Positions 27,410-37,001 of a DNA stretch of 64,000 nucleotides are shown one piece after another. The position numbers and the translations under genes are program-made. Within the stretch, counting starts at the first letter, position 1; each line of letters opens with the position of its first letter. The notes beneath the pieces are model-generated. The model searched no databases, was not told the DNA's origin, and worked only from the letters and a program-made list of their open reading frames with translations. Source of the DNA: AP-15 sp963703665. Lineage in GTDB: Bacteria > Pseudomonadota > Alphaproteobacteria > ATCC43930 > CGMCC-115725. The stretch lies in NCBI GenBank assembly GCA_963703665.1, contig CAVPFB010000008.1, positions 62,001 to 126,000 of the forward strand. Reading direction: 5' to 3'.

Positions 27410-29329
27410 ATGAGTTCACAGCAAGCCATCGATGGACCTTGCCGGAGCCGGTTCTCGACCGCGCGGCTGAAAGTCGCCGGGACCAGCGGCGCCGAGCCCC
27501 CTTCCGACCGGCGCCACCGGGCGGGTGAGCCTGGGCGGGGCCTGGCGCGTGAGCCCGGGCACGATCCGGGGGCCGCATCGTTTCCCCGTCGGCCAATTGC
27601 GTTCCTGTGGCACTACGCCAGGCGGCGGCCGCTGCTGCACCTGACGGCGATCGCCGCGGTCGCCGGCGCCGCCAGTTTCGCCTGTGTCGCCCAATACGGC
27701 TTGAAGCTGATCGTCGACGGGATGGCGGCCGGTCCGCAGCATATCGCGCAGGTCTGGTGGGCGCTCGGCGTGTTTGTGGCGCTGACGGCCAGCGAAAGCA
27801 TGCTGTGGCGCGTCGGCAGCTGGCTCGGCTACCGCGCCATGCTGGGCGACAAGGCGCAGGCGAAATTCGATCTGTTCAACCATCTGAGCGGCCATTGCAG
27901 CCGGTATTTTGCCGACCGGATGGGTGGTGCGTTGGCCAACCGGGTCTCTGCCGTCGGCGATTCGCTGCAGCAGGTGCATTCGATCACACTGTTCAACATC
28001 GTCCCGGTCTGCGCCGATTTCGTCGCTGCCCTGGCGATGCTGGCGACCGTGAAATGGCAGCTCGTCGCCGCGCTCTGCGCCTTTGTCGCGGTGATGGCCG
28101 GCATGCTCGCCCGGTTCAGCCATCGCGGCGCGCCGCGCCATCGCCTGCATGCCGATCGCGCCGCCGAGGTCGGCGGCGAGCTGGTCGATGTTCTGTCGAA
28201 CATCTGGCTGGTCAAGGCGTTTTCGGCGCGCAGCCGCGAGCGCGCCCGGTTCGAGCGGCTGCTGAACAGCGAGGAGAGCGCGCATCGCAGCAGCCTGATG
28301 TATGTCGAGCGCCTGCGCGTGTTCCACGACCTGGGTCTGTGGCTGATGGCGGGCGGCATGCTCGCCTGGACGCTGCTGTTGTGGAGCCGGGGAACAATCA
28401 CCCCTGGCGACGTGGTCCTGACCGTCGCGCTGGCCTTGCGCATCCTGCACGGGTCGCGCGATTTCGCCTTCGCCATGGTCAACGCCACCCAGTATTTTGG
28501 CCGCATCGCCGAATTGATCGAGGTGATCGGCGAAAATCATCGGGTGCTCGACCCTCCGGACGCGGCCGAATGGGTTCATCTCGGCGGCGGCATCGCCTTC
28601 GAGGATGTCGATTTCTGCTATCCCGCAGGACAGGAGGTGTTTCGCCGGTTCAACCTGCGGGTCAGGCCCGGCGAGCACGTCGCGATCGTCGGCCCGTCGG
28701 GCGCCGGCAAATCGACTCTGATCGCCCTATTGCAGCGGCTGGTCGATGTCGATGACGGCCGCATCCTGATCGACGATCAGGACACCCGGGCGATGGCTCA
28801 GGAAAGCCTGCGGGCCGCGATCGCGGTGGTGCCGCAGGACGTCTCGCTGCTGCATCGCTCGGTGCTCGAAAATATCCGCTATGCCCGACCCGAGGCCGCC
28901 GATGCCGATGTGCTGGCCGCGGCGAAGGCGGCGCGCTGCGACGATTTCATCCGCGAGCTGTCGCAAGGCTACGGCACGATCGTCGGCGAGCGCGGCGCCA
29001 AGCTGTCCGGCGGGCAGCGGCAGCGCATCGCCATCGCCCGCGCGCTGATGAAAGATGCCCCGATCATCGTGCTCGACGAGGCGACCTCGGCGCTGGACAG
29101 CGCGGCCGAGATCGAAGTCCAGCAGGCGCTCGGCGAGCTGATGCGCGGCCGCACGGTGCTGGCGATCGCTCACCGGCTGTCGACGATCGCGAATTTCGAC
29201 CGGGTGGTCGTGCTCGAGCGGGGTGCGATCGTCGAGGACGGCAGCCCCGAGGAGCTTCGCCGCCGCCGCGGCCGGTTCGATCGGATGTGCCGGCTGCAGG
29301 AGGGCAATGTCCTCGAGCTCGCCGGCTGA
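27410..29329 (+). CDS. ABC exporter with fused membrane and ATPase domains (MsbA-like)
   Basis: The product has 639 residues from the ATG at 27410 (a GTG codon precedes it directly). An Arg-rich, probably disordered lead (1-62) is followed by a six-helix ABC_membrane domain (about 63-350) and an ATPase domain: Walker A GPSGAGKST, Q-loop VVPQDVSLLHRSVLENI, signature LSGGQRQRIA, Walker B IIVLDEATSALD, H-loop AHRLST. Such half-transporters act as homodimers exporting lipids, glycans or drugs. FFDRMGGALANRV-type coupling sequence (YFADRMGGALANRVSAVGDS) and proximity to envelope glycan genes suggest a lipid-linked substrate, but this is not proven. Confidence 0.9.
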   Translation: MSSQQAIDGPCRSRFSTARLKVAGTSGAEPPSDRRHRAGEPGRGLAREPGHDPGAASFPRRPIAFLWHYARRRPLLHLTAIAAVAGAASFACVAQYGLKLIVDGMAAGPQHIAQVWWALGVFVALTASESMLWRVGSWLGYRAMLGDKAQAKFDLFNHLSGHCSRYFADRMGGALANRVSAVGDSLQQVHSITLFNIVPVCADFVAALAMLATVKWQLVAALCAFVAVMAGMLARFSHRGAPRHRLHADRAAEVGGELVDVLSNIWLVKAFSARSRERARFERLLNSEESAHRSSLMYVERLRVFHDLGLWLMAGGMLAWTLLLWSRGTITPGDVVLTVALALRILHGSRDFAFAMVNATQYFGRIAELIEVIGENHRVLDPPDAAEWVHLGGGIAFEDVDFCYPAGQEVFRRFNLRVRPGEHVAIVGPSGAGKSTLIALLQRLVDVDDGRILIDDQDTRAMAQESLRAAIAVVPQDVSLLHRSVLENIRYARPEAADADVLAAAKAARCDDFIRELSQGYGTIVGERGAKLSGGQRQRIAIARALMKDAPIIVLDEATSALDSAAEIEVQQALGELMRGRTVLAIAHRLSTIANFDRVVVLERGAIVEDGSPEELRRRRGRFDRMCRLQEGNVLELAG

Positions 29330-29360
29330 GCCTCGTGCCGCCGTCTGTCCGCCTGATCGA

Positions 29361-29738
29361 TCAGTCCGCGTAATAGTGGGTTTCGTAGAGCAGGCAGCCG
29401 CCGTTCGACTTGAACGGGCCGTGCACCGCCCCCGGCGGCCGGCAGGCATAGGTGCCGGCAGCGAAGTTCTCTCCGCCCTGGCCGGTGGCGTCGTTGCCGA
29501 CGGTCAGGTCGCCCGAAACCAGGTAAACTTCCTCCCAGTAGTCGTGAACAAAGGGAGCGGTCGTGAATACGCCCGGCGCAAAGCGCAAGAGGCGGGTGCG
29601 CCGGCCGCGTTTGGCCTGCTCGTCGAGCGTGCCGGCCAGGACCTTCTGCTCGATGCCGGCGGGATAGCCCGGCGGCGTCTCCCAGCCGGCGCTCATATCG
29701 AGGCGGTGAAATTCCAGATGCGGCTTGTCGAACGGCAT
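29361..29738 (-). CDS. Cupin-domain protein
   Basis: The product has 125 residues, one small beta-barrel. The two cupin motifs are visible: FVHDYWEEVYLVSGDLTVG (the His/Glu motif 1) and PPGAVHGPFKSNGGCLLYET (His of motif 2), which together bind a metal. Single-domain cupins of this type act as dioxygenases, isomerases or small-molecule sensors, and no substrate is evident. It lies between the exporter (convergent, 31 bp) and the alcohol dehydrogenase (divergent). Its minus orientation and shared upstream region with the dehydrogenase could mean co-regulation. Confidence 0.85.
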   Translation of the reverse strand: MPFDKPHLEFHRLDMSAGWETPPGYPAGIEQKVLAGTLDEQAKRGRRTRLLRFAPGVFTTAPFVHDYWEEVYLVSGDLTVGNDATGQGGENFAAGTYACRPPGAVHGPFKSNGGCLLYETHYYAD

Positions 29739-30103
29739 TGTTCGTTCCTCGTCAGCAGCGGATGTGTGGCTTTACCCCGGCGGCATAGCGCGCGGCAATC
29801 GCCCGCGGCAGGGCTGTCCGGGTAGAGCTTTGCCGGGGCAAAATTGAGGGATGAGCTCGCCTCTTCCGCTTTGGCCGGGCTTGACCCGGCTATCCACGCC
29901 TTCTACCCGCTCGAAACAAAGACGTGGATGCGCGGTCGAGCCGGCGCACGGCGATGCAAAGTTGTTCGTGATACGGAAATTGAACACGTCAGATTGTAGC
30001 CGTGTTTTCCTGAGCAATCCTGCGCGCTCCCGGTTTGCATACCAGGCCCGGCTGAAACGGCGTAGGCTCCGCGCAGGATTTACCAACCGGTGCGGAGGGA
30101 GCG
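29739..30103. other. Intergenic region with family A palindrome
   Basis: This 365-bp divergent gap holds a second copy of the family A repeat at 29871-29950: GCCGGG (29874-29879)/CCCGGC (29885-29890), then ATCCACG (29892-29898)/CGTGGAT (29923-29929). The region nearest the alcohol dehydrogenase (29950-30103) is AT-richer and probably promoter-bearing; GGAGGGAGCG sits just before its start. No gene is supported here. Confidence 0.55.
29871..29950. repeat. Dispersed palindromic repeat (family A, second copy)
   Basis: It has the same order of inverted repeats as the copy at 11025-11105: a G/C hairpin with a TTG(A/T) loop, then ATCCACG and CGTGGAT about 25-30 bases apart. It lies in the divergent region between the cupin and alcohol dehydrogenase genes. 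Confidence 0.7.
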
Positions 30104-31153
30104 ATGCGCGGCGTGGTGTTCACAGGCGAGCGGGAAATCGAGCTGATGGAATTCCCCGATCCGACCCCGGGGCCGGGCGAGGTCGTCGTCGAGATGAAGG
30201 CCTCGGGCATGTGCGGCAGCGATCTGCACCAGTACCGCCGCCCGAAATCTGGAGGCGAGTCGATCGGCGGCTTGCCGGTCAATCCAAACCCGGTGATCGG
30301 CGGCCACGAGCCCTGCGGCGTCGTCGCCGCGGTCGGCCCCGGCGTCGATGCGAAACAGGCCAAGATCGGCCAGCGGGTCATGGTGCACCATTACAAGGGC
30401 TGCACCGTGTGCAGCCATTGCCGCTCGGGCTGGTCGCAGCTGTGCCAGGAGGAGCCGGTCCTGGTCTACGGCAACAACGCCCATGGCGGGCATGCGCGCT
30501 GGCTGAAGGTGCCGGCCTTCACCCTGGTGCCGCTGCACGACGAATTGTCGTTTGCGGCCGGCGCCGCGATCTCGTGCGGCACCGGCACCGCCTATGGCGC
30601 GTTGCGCCGGCTGAACCTCTCCGGCAACGACACGATCGCCTTGTTCGGCCAGGGGCCGGTCGGCCTGTCGGCGACCCAGCTCGCCGCGGCGATGGGGGCG
30701 CGGGTCATCGCCCTCGATGTCAGCCCCGAGCGACTGCAGCGCGCGAAGGAATTCGGCGCCTGGCAGACCGTCAACCCGCGCTCGAACGACCCGGTCGGCG
30801 CGATCAAGGACCTAACCCATGGCGGTGCCGACTGCACCCTCGACACCTCGAGCCAGCCCGAAGGCCGCATCGCCGCAGTGCGCAGCGCCAAGGTGTGGGG
30901 CACCGTCGCCTTTGTCGGCGAGCGCAACAACGTGACGATCGACGTGAGCCCCGACATGCTCAGGAAGCAGCTGACGATTATCGGCTCGTGGACCTTTTCC
31001 TCGATCGGCCAGGCCGAATGCGCGCAGTTCGTCGTCGACCGCAAGCTCGATGTCGACCGCCTGTTCACCCACCAATGGAAGCTCGATCAAGCCGACGAAG
31101 CCTATCGCCTGTTCGACACCCAGACCACCGGCAAGGGCGTGTTCCTGATGTGA
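30104..31153 (+). CDS. Zinc-dependent medium-chain alcohol dehydrogenase
   Basis: The product has 349 residues. Catalytic zinc ligands are Cys in ASGMCGSDLHQY and GHEP (His-Glu), and the structural zinc site is GCTVCSHCRSGWSQLC with four Cys. The NAD(P) Rossmann motif is ALFGQGPVGLSATQLAAAMG, followed by VIALDVSPERLQ, where Asp after strand 2 favours NAD. The substrate could be an alcohol, polyol or hydroxy acid. GGAGGGAGCG precedes the ATG. It starts a run with an unknown protein (82 bp later) and an MmgE/PrpD protein, which looks like a small catabolic operon. Confidence 0.93.
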   Translation: MRGVVFTGEREIELMEFPDPTPGPGEVVVEMKASGMCGSDLHQYRRPKSGGESIGGLPVNPNPVIGGHEPCGVVAAVGPGVDAKQAKIGQRVMVHHYKGCTVCSHCRSGWSQLCQEEPVLVYGNNAHGGHARWLKVPAFTLVPLHDELSFAAGAAISCGTGTAYGALRRLNLSGNDTIALFGQGPVGLSATQLAAAMGARVIALDVSPERLQRAKEFGAWQTVNPRSNDPVGAIKDLTHGGADCTLDTSSQPEGRIAAVRSAKVWGTVAFVGERNNVTIDVSPDMLRKQLTIIGSWTFSSIGQAECAQFVVDRKLDVDRLFTHQWKLDQADEAYRLFDTQTTGKGVFLM

Positions 31154-31234
31154 CGCGCTCAGTTAGCGCCAGTGGCGCCCCGCCCGGCCATCGATTACGA
31201 TGAGCCGGTTCGTGCCTGGAGGGAGGACTTCGCG

Positions 31235-31807
31235 ATGCCCGCCGATCCCAACCGCGTGATCCTGACCGGCGAAAACCCGTTTGTTCGCTTGAGCGCCGCC
31301 AGTGGCGGCCAGCAGACCACCAATGCCAGCTTCTGGCGCATCATCACCTGCCCGGCCGGGCCGGGGCATGTCCTCTACCTGAAGAGCGAGTTGACCGAAA
31401 ACCGCTGGCGTATCTGGTCCGACAACATCGCGATGGCGCGCTGGCTGCAGGCGACCGTTCAGGGCATGCTCAATCCCGAGACCGCGGACACGGCGATCCC
31501 GGTGACCGACGCCGAGTTCGTCAAATCGGGCGACCCGCAATATTTCTGGACCGAGCGGGTGGTGTCGAGCGACGAGGAGGTGGCGTTGACCTGGTACGAG
31601 ATCGGCGATCCGATGCTGATCCACACCCAGCCCAACGAAGGCGGCCGCCGGTATGGGGTGTGCAGCCTGCTGATCCCGGCGCTCGGCGCCCGCCTGACCC
31701 TCGACGGCAGCGAAGCCGCGGGCCGGCCATGGCCGATCGAGCGCGAAGGGCGACCGTTCAGCACCTGCGCGCTGGCGTTCTCGGAGAGCTGGACCGAATC
31801 CCGGTAG
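31235..31807 (+). CDS. Conserved protein of unknown function (190 residues)
   Basis: I do not recognise the family. The ATG at 31235 has a good ribosome binding site (GGGAGGA), so an upstream in-frame ATG at 31172 is not used. The protein is soluble, with no signal peptide or helix-spanning segment. Distinctive parts are VILTGENPFVRLSAASGGQQ, AMARWLQATVQGMLNPET, TWYEIGDPMLIHTQPNEGGR and YGVCSLLIPALGARLTLDGS; the high content of Trp, Tyr and Thr and the alternating pattern suggest a beta-rich fold. It is sandwiched between the alcohol dehydrogenase and the MmgE/PrpD gene (10 bp), so it probably acts on the same substrate or pathway. Confidence 0.75.
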   Translation: MPADPNRVILTGENPFVRLSAASGGQQTTNASFWRIITCPAGPGHVLYLKSELTENRWRIWSDNIAMARWLQATVQGMLNPETADTAIPVTDAEFVKSGDPQYFWTERVVSSDEEVALTWYEIGDPMLIHTQPNEGGRRYGVCSLLIPALGARLTLDGSEAAGRPWPIEREGRPFSTCALAFSESWTESR

Positions 31808-31817
31808 TGCCGGCGCG

Positions 31818-33221
31818 ATGACCGTCGCCCGCGACCTCGCCGCGTTTCTGACCGGGACCTCCGCCGCCGATCTGCCGGACCTGGCGATCGACCACGCCGC
31901 GATGCTGATCGCCAGCACGATCGCCAGCGCGGCCTTCGGCTCCGGCCTCGAATCGGCGGCGATCATCCGGGCATTGGCCCGCGAGCGCGGCGGCCGGCCC
32001 GACGCCTCGCTGTGGTTCGACACCGGGCCCAAGCTGCCGATGGCCGATGTGGCGCAGGCGAACGCGGTGACCAGCGACGCCGCGGCCTGCGACGACAGCG
32101 ATCTGCGCAACATCGTCCACTGCGGCACGCCGTTGACCGCGGTGACGCTCGCGATCGCCGAGCGCACCGGCGCCGGCGGCGAGGAGGTGCTGGCCGCGAT
32201 CGTGCTCGGCTACGAGGCGGCCGGCCGGATCGGCGAGGCGATCACCCCGGGCTTCCGCAGAAGCGGCTTTCACGGCTGCCTCGTCGCGATCTTCGCCGCT
32301 GCGGTGGCCGCCGCCCGGCTGCTGCGGCTCGACGCGGCGCAGACGGCGCAGGCGATCGCCTTGTCGGCGACCTCGATCGGCGGGCTCGCCGCGGCGGCGA
32401 ACACCAGCGTGGCGCGCGAATACCATGCCGGGCTGGCGGCGCTGCTCGGCGTCAACGCGGCGCTCGCGGCCGAGCGCGGCTTTCAGGCCGAAACGAGCAT
32501 CCTCGAAGCTCCCCACGGGTTTTTCGCGGTCTATGGCGGGGTCGACGGCGCCGATGCCGCGGCGCAGGCCATGCGCGCCCTCGGACAATCGTGGGACATC
32601 GTCACCGACATGGCGGTGAAGCTCGTTCCCGGCGGACATCCGCACCATGCGCTGGCCGAGGCCGCCGCCGACGCCGCCAGAGAGGGACGGATCGCCCCGG
32701 ACGAGATCGAGAGCATCACCCTGTCGCGCCCCGGCGTCACGGCGCTCGCCGGGCCGCTGCACCCGGCCGGCCTGATCGATATGGCGCACAGCCCGGCCTA
32801 TTTTCTCGCCGCCGGCGCCGCCGACAGGGAGTTCACCTGGGCTCACGCGACCGCGGCCAAGATCGCCGATCCGGTCATCCACCGGCTGATCGACACGGTG
32901 CGGGTGGGTCCGCAGCCCTCGGAAAATGTCGCCCGGTACCGGCAAGGCGCCACCGTCACTCTGCGCACGACCGATGGCCGCACCCGCACGAGCACCGTTT
33001 TCGTGCCGAAGGGGGCGGGGATGCTCGGCATCGCGTGGACCGACATCGACGCCAAATGCCGCGCGCTGGTGCCGCATGCCGGTCTCTCGGACGAGCGGAT
33101 CGAAAAAGTCCTGACGCTGATCCGCGATTTCCGCCACGCGCCGCGGGCGGCCGCCTTGAACGATCTGTTGCGCCCGGACGATCACCCCCGGACGATCATG
33201 CCCCTGGGGCAGGGCGAGTGA
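31818..33221 (+). CDS. MmgE/PrpD family protein
   Basis: The product has 467 residues, the normal length. The two-domain family, which includes 2-methylcitrate dehydratase (PrpD) and cis-aconitate decarboxylase, is recognised by the helical N-terminal domain (LRNIVHCGTPLTAVTLAIAE, LAAIVLGYEAAGRIGEAITP, GFRRSGFHGCLVAIFAAAVA) and the lid domain beginning ITLSRPGVTALAGPLHPAGL. HGFFAVYGG is a typical segment (PHGFFAVYGGVDGADAAAQA). It is probably a dehydratase, decarboxylase or isomerase of a di- or tricarboxylate. No prpB or prpC is nearby, so propionate catabolism is not supported. The ATG lies 10 bp after the preceding gene. Confidence 0.9.
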   Translation: MTVARDLAAFLTGTSAADLPDLAIDHAAMLIASTIASAAFGSGLESAAIIRALARERGGRPDASLWFDTGPKLPMADVAQANAVTSDAAACDDSDLRNIVHCGTPLTAVTLAIAERTGAGGEEVLAAIVLGYEAAGRIGEAITPGFRRSGFHGCLVAIFAAAVAAARLLRLDAAQTAQAIALSATSIGGLAAAANTSVAREYHAGLAALLGVNAALAAERGFQAETSILEAPHGFFAVYGGVDGADAAAQAMRALGQSWDIVTDMAVKLVPGGHPHHALAEAAADAAREGRIAPDEIESITLSRPGVTALAGPLHPAGLIDMAHSPAYFLAAGAADREFTWAHATAAKIADPVIHRLIDTVRVGPQPSENVARYRQGATVTLRTTDGRTRTSTVFVPKGAGMLGIAWTDIDAKCRALVPHAGLSDERIEKVLTLIRDFRHAPRAAALNDLLRPDDHPRTIMPLGQGE

Positions 33222-33296
33222 GCCAGATCGCCGGCTGGCGGCGGCGAAACACCCGCGAGAAACCCAGCCGATCGGACCATCGGGCATCTCGGCGTC

Positions 33297-33827
33297 ATGA
33301 ATTTGCCTATATCCGGCGATAGTCGAGCAGATCCTTCGGCGTTCCGGTCATACCTCTTGGGCAACCGCAAATTCCTCTCGGTCGATCCGCTCAATGCCGC
33401 GTGCGACGGCCGGCGTCGGCAGCAGGGTTTCACCTTGCTCGAGCTGCTGGTCGTGCTCGCCATCCTCGGCCTGCTGATCGGCCTGGTGGCGCCCGCGGCG
33501 CTGCGCCAGCTAGGCTCCGCCAAGGAAAAGATCGCCCACCAGTCGATCGAACGCCTGGCCAGCGTGCTCGACATCTACAAGCTCGATGTCGGCAGCTACC
33601 CGACGACCGATCAGGGGCTCGAGGCGCTGCTGGTGCGCCCCGAAGGCGTCAGCAATTGGAGCGGGCCCTATCTCAAAGGGGAAAACGTGCCGGCTGATCC
33701 TTGGGGTCGCCCCTTCCTCTACCGCATGCCGAGCGACCGGCCGGGGCACGACTACGATCTCTACTCGCTGGGCCCGACCGGAAAGCCCGGCGGCACCGGC
33801 TCGGATGCGGAAATCGCCAACGAGTGA
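33297..33827 (+). CDS. gspG: Type II secretion major pseudopilin GspG
   Basis: The product has 176 residues. The prepilin cleavage and methylation site is RRRQQG/FTLLELLVVLAILGLLIG with Glu at +5, after a long leader (about 44 residues from the ATG at 33297; a shorter start may be real). The mature part has the GspG-specific region LDIYKLDVGSYPTTDQGLEA, a PADPWGRPFLYRMPSDRPGHDYDLYSLGPTGKPGG-type calcium-binding end (only partly quoted here: YDLYSLGPTGKPGGTGSDAE). It forms the shaft of the pseudopilus that pushes substrates through the secretin. Unusually it is alone on the plus strand and convergent with the rest of the gsp genes (37 bp to gspK). Confidence 0.92.
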   Translation: MNLPISGDSRADPSAFRSYLLGNRKFLSVDPLNAACDGRRRQQGFTLLELLVVLAILGLLIGLVAPAALRQLGSAKEKIAHQSIERLASVLDIYKLDVGSYPTTDQGLEALLVRPEGVSNWSGPYLKGENVPADPWGRPFLYRMPSDRPGHDYDLYSLGPTGKPGGTGSDAEIANE

Positions 33828-33864
33828 CCGGCTTTCGACCAGATCGCTGCCGCGTCCGCCAAAG

Positions 33865-34713
33865 TCAATCGACCCTGCTTCCCCAGGCCAACACCACGTA
33901 GCCTTGCGGCAGGGTCGATCCCACCCGCACGATGGCGGTGCGGGTGACCCGGGCGTTTCCCGGTCCGAGCGCCGCGGCGACGATCCGCACGGTGAGCACA
34001 TCGGCCGGCGTCTGGTTTGCCGGAAGGTCGGCCGGGGCGGCGAGCGCGAGCTGGGCGAGCGCCGCGGCGACCACCGGGTCGGCGCCGCCCGGATCGGGGT
34101 CGGCCGGGCCGTACAACGTCAGATGCTGTCGCAGCTCGGCGAACAGCTTCGGGGTCATGCCGAGAACCCGGCCGAGCTCGTCCAGGGTCTCGAGCGGCGA
34201 CCCGGGCGGCCCGTAATCGAGACCGCCTGCGCTGTACTGTGCCAGCATCGCCGTCTGCGGCCGCGGCGTTTCGCTGGTGCCGACCCAGTCGGCGATCGCC
34301 GCGGCGAGACTGCGCGCCGTCTCCGGGTCGCTGCCGACAGCGCGCAGCAGCGCCTCGATCAGGGCCGGCGACGCCAGGTTCGGATTGACCCGCGCGGCCT
34401 CGTCTTCGAGGCGCACGACGACGCGGGCGTGGCCGATGGTCAGCACATGGGCGGCCCCGTCGAGCAGCCAGCGTTGATCGGGTTGCGGGTTCGACAGGTT
34501 GAAGATGGCTTCGGCAATGGCCCCGTCGGCGGCGGCTTCGGTCACCGCATTGTCGACGAGATTGTCGGCAATGCGGATCTCGGTTCGCCCGCTTGCGGTC
34601 AGATGGAGCACGAGAAAGCCGATCAGCACCAACGTCCACAGCACGATCAGCAGCGCAAAGCCGCCGCTGCGGCGCAAAGAATTGCGCGGCGCCGGCCGCC
34701 GCATCGCGCTCAC
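33865..34713 (-). CDS. gspK: Type II secretion minor pseudopilin GspK
   Basis: The product has 282 residues from a GTG that overlaps the gspD stop. The N-terminus is the GspK form of a prepilin signal (SGGFALLIVLWTLVLIGFLV; no Glu at +5, as usual for GspK). The globular domain shows the two SAM-like insertions typical of the family (AARVNPNLASPALIEALLRA, then SLAAAIADWVGTSE and SPLETLDELGRVLGMTPKLF). GspK sits at the pseudopilus tip with GspI and GspJ. It is the last gene of the minus-strand cluster. Confidence 0.9.
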   Translation of the reverse strand: MSAMRRPAPRNSLRRSGGFALLIVLWTLVLIGFLVLHLTASGRTEIRIADNLVDNAVTEAAADGAIAEAIFNLSNPQPDQRWLLDGAAHVLTIGHARVVVRLEDEAARVNPNLASPALIEALLRAVGSDPETARSLAAAIADWVGTSETPRPQTAMLAQYSAGGLDYGPPGSPLETLDELGRVLGMTPKLFAELRQHLTLYGPADPDPGGADPVVAAALAQLALAAPADLPANQTPADVLTVRIVAAALGPGNARVTRTAIVRVGSTLPQGYVVLAWGSRVD

Positions 34714-37001
34714 AGGCCGTTCGGGTTGGCCGAGCCCGAGGCGCCCTGCCGCTCCACCTGCTGCGGAACCAGCCCGGCGTTGATCAGCTGGCTGCGCAGG
34801 TCTTCGGTCAGCGCCCGCGCGTCGCGCTGGTCGTGCACGACATGCGGGGTGATCAGCACCAACAGCTCGGTGCGCATCCGCGAATTGGCCTGGGTCGAAA
34901 ACAGCGTGCTGAGGATCGGGATGTCCTTGAGAAAGGGAAGCCCGGCGTTCTGCTGCGAGACGTTGTCGCGGATCAGCCCCGCGAGACCGACCGTCTGGCC
35001 GTCCTGGACCGCGACCCGGGTGCGGAACACCTGATCGTCGAAGGTCGGCGAGCCGGTCACCGTGTTGGTCGCCGCTGCGGCGACGTCGCTGACTTCCTGA
35101 GCGATGTCGAGGGTGACGAGGCCGCCGGTGTTGACCCGCGGCGTCACCTGCATGATCACCCCGGTCGCGTAGTAGTCGACGCTGTTGACGACCGGAGCGC
35201 CCACGGTCAGCGTGCTCTCCGCCGTCTGCGTCAAAACCGGCACCTGCTGGCCGACCTGCAGCCGCGCCGGCTGGTTGTCGAGGACCATGACCTCGGGGGC
35301 CGACAGCACCTTGACCTTGGTCACGTCGGCCAGCGCCGCCAACGCAAAATTCGGCGATTTGCTCAAGATGAAATACGGTGAGGCCGACGGGAAGGCCAGG
35401 CTTGTCAGCGACGGGAAGCCGCTCGGCGACGGGCTGCCCAAGGTATTCGCGATATGGTCGGCCTTGAAATAGAACTGCGTGCCGTATTGCAGCTGATCGT
35501 TGAGATCGACCTCGGCGATCGTGGCATCGATCAGCACTTGCAGCGGAACGATGTCGATCTTGCGCAGCATGCCTTCGATCACCGAGTACTCATCGGGCGT
35601 CGCATAGATCAACAGCGCGTTGTTGGTCTGGTTGGCCAAAATGCGGATCCGGTTCTCGGCGCCGGCGCCCTCGCCCCCGGTCTCGGCCGACAGCGGCTCG
35701 GTCGCCGGGGTGCCCGCCGCCGCGGTCGTTGTCGCCGCCGGTATGCTCGAGCCGAGCCCGCCGGGGGTTCCGCCGGCGCCGGTCTGGCCACCGCTGCCGG
35801 CGGTGCCGAGACCAGTTGTCCCGCCGGCGCCGCCGAGCCCGGTCGTGCCGCCCGCGGCGCCGCCGGCCGCCCCGCCCGCGGTGTTGCCGAAACCCGCGGT
35901 CTGCTGCCCGGCGCCGGGGGCGGTGCTGCCGGGTGCGGCCGGAGTCGGCGAGACGTGGCCGGGGTAAAGGCGCGCTGCAGCAGGCTCTCGAGATCGGTGC
36001 TCTGGCCGTTCTGCACATAATAGACGTGCCAGGTTCGCGCGGTCGCGTCCTGGACCCGGTCAGCCAGCTTGAAAAAGCGGTCCGCGGCGTCGAGATAGCG
36101 CGGCTGCGAGGAGACCACGAGAACCGCGCTGACGCGCTCCATCGGCAGCACCTGGACAATGCCGCCGAGCGGGCCCTCGGTCTGGGCCTGCAGGACTTTT
36201 TCGAGCTCGCCCGCGATCTTGGCCGGATCCCCGTCGCCGACCGGGAACAAGCGCGTAGGACCGACCCGAGAGAATATCGATGTCGAAGGCGCGGATCAGG
36301 CCGACCACCGTCTGGCGCACGGCGGCGTCGCCGGTCACCAGGATCGCATTGCGCGCCGGGTCGGCGGCAATCTTGCCGCCCTCGCCGATGTAAGGCTCCA
36401 AGATCTTGGCGAGGTCCTTGGCCGAGGTGTAGCGCAGCGGGACGACCTGCGCGCCGGCGCCGACCGGGCTGGCGCCCGAGGCTTGGTTGCTGACCGCGCC
36501 GACCGCGATCGGCACGATGGCATAGAGCCCGCCGCGCTGGACCATCGTCGCGCCATTCTGGTTGAGCAGGGTTTCGAGCGCAGGCAGCAGGGCCGAACGC
36601 GGCAGCGGCGTTGCGGTCTCGATCGATCCGGTGCCGTGGACGGAAGGGTCGATGGTGAAATCGAGCTTCAGCGTCGTGCCGAGAATGGTGCGGGCGATCT
36701 CGCGAATGTCGGTGTCGACGAAATTCAGGGTGACGTCGCCACCCTCTCCGGCGACCACCCCGGGCGGCGGCGGACCGGCCGAGCCGGCGGCCATGCGGCT
36801 CGGGGCCCGACGGTCCTCAAAGGCGCGCTCGCTGGTTTCCTGTCCCGGAATGGGGCCGCTCACCCGCGGCGCTGCCGGCTGCAGCGCGGCCGGCTGCTCG
36901 AGCGGGGTCAGGCTGGGGGTCGGCGGCGCCTGGCACGAAGCGAGCAGGATCAGCACCGCGGCCAAAACCGGCAGCCGCACCGGTCGATGCCGGCGGTTCA
37001 C
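34710..37001 (-). pseudogene. gspD: Type II secretin GspD, interrupted by two compensating frameshifts
   Basis: GspD forms the outer-membrane channel. A GTG at 37001 overlaps the preceding stop and starts a lipoprotein signal (VLAAVLILLASC, lipobox Cys). N0/N1 domains follow (VTLNFVDTDIREIARTILGT, KDLAKILEPYIGEGGKIAAD). After DIDILSGRSYAL the frame changes near 36252 (one extra base) to FPVGDGDPAKIAGELEKVLQ; after LQRAF it changes back near 35963 (one base missing in ACCCC) to a Gly-rich linker and the N3/secretin core (RILANQTNNALLIYATPDEY, VPLQVLIDATIAEVDLNDQL, VGLAGLIRDNVSQQNAGLPF, LLVLITPHVV). As written translation stops at 36060. With both corrections the protein would be about 763 residues, normal for GspD. 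All conserved blocks survive, which favours sequence error. Confidence 0.85.

Noticed and set aside
31818..33221. Propionate (methylcitrate) catabolism assigned from the MmgE/PrpD gene
   Set aside because: No prpB, prpC or acnD lies nearby; the family also includes other carboxylate enzymes.
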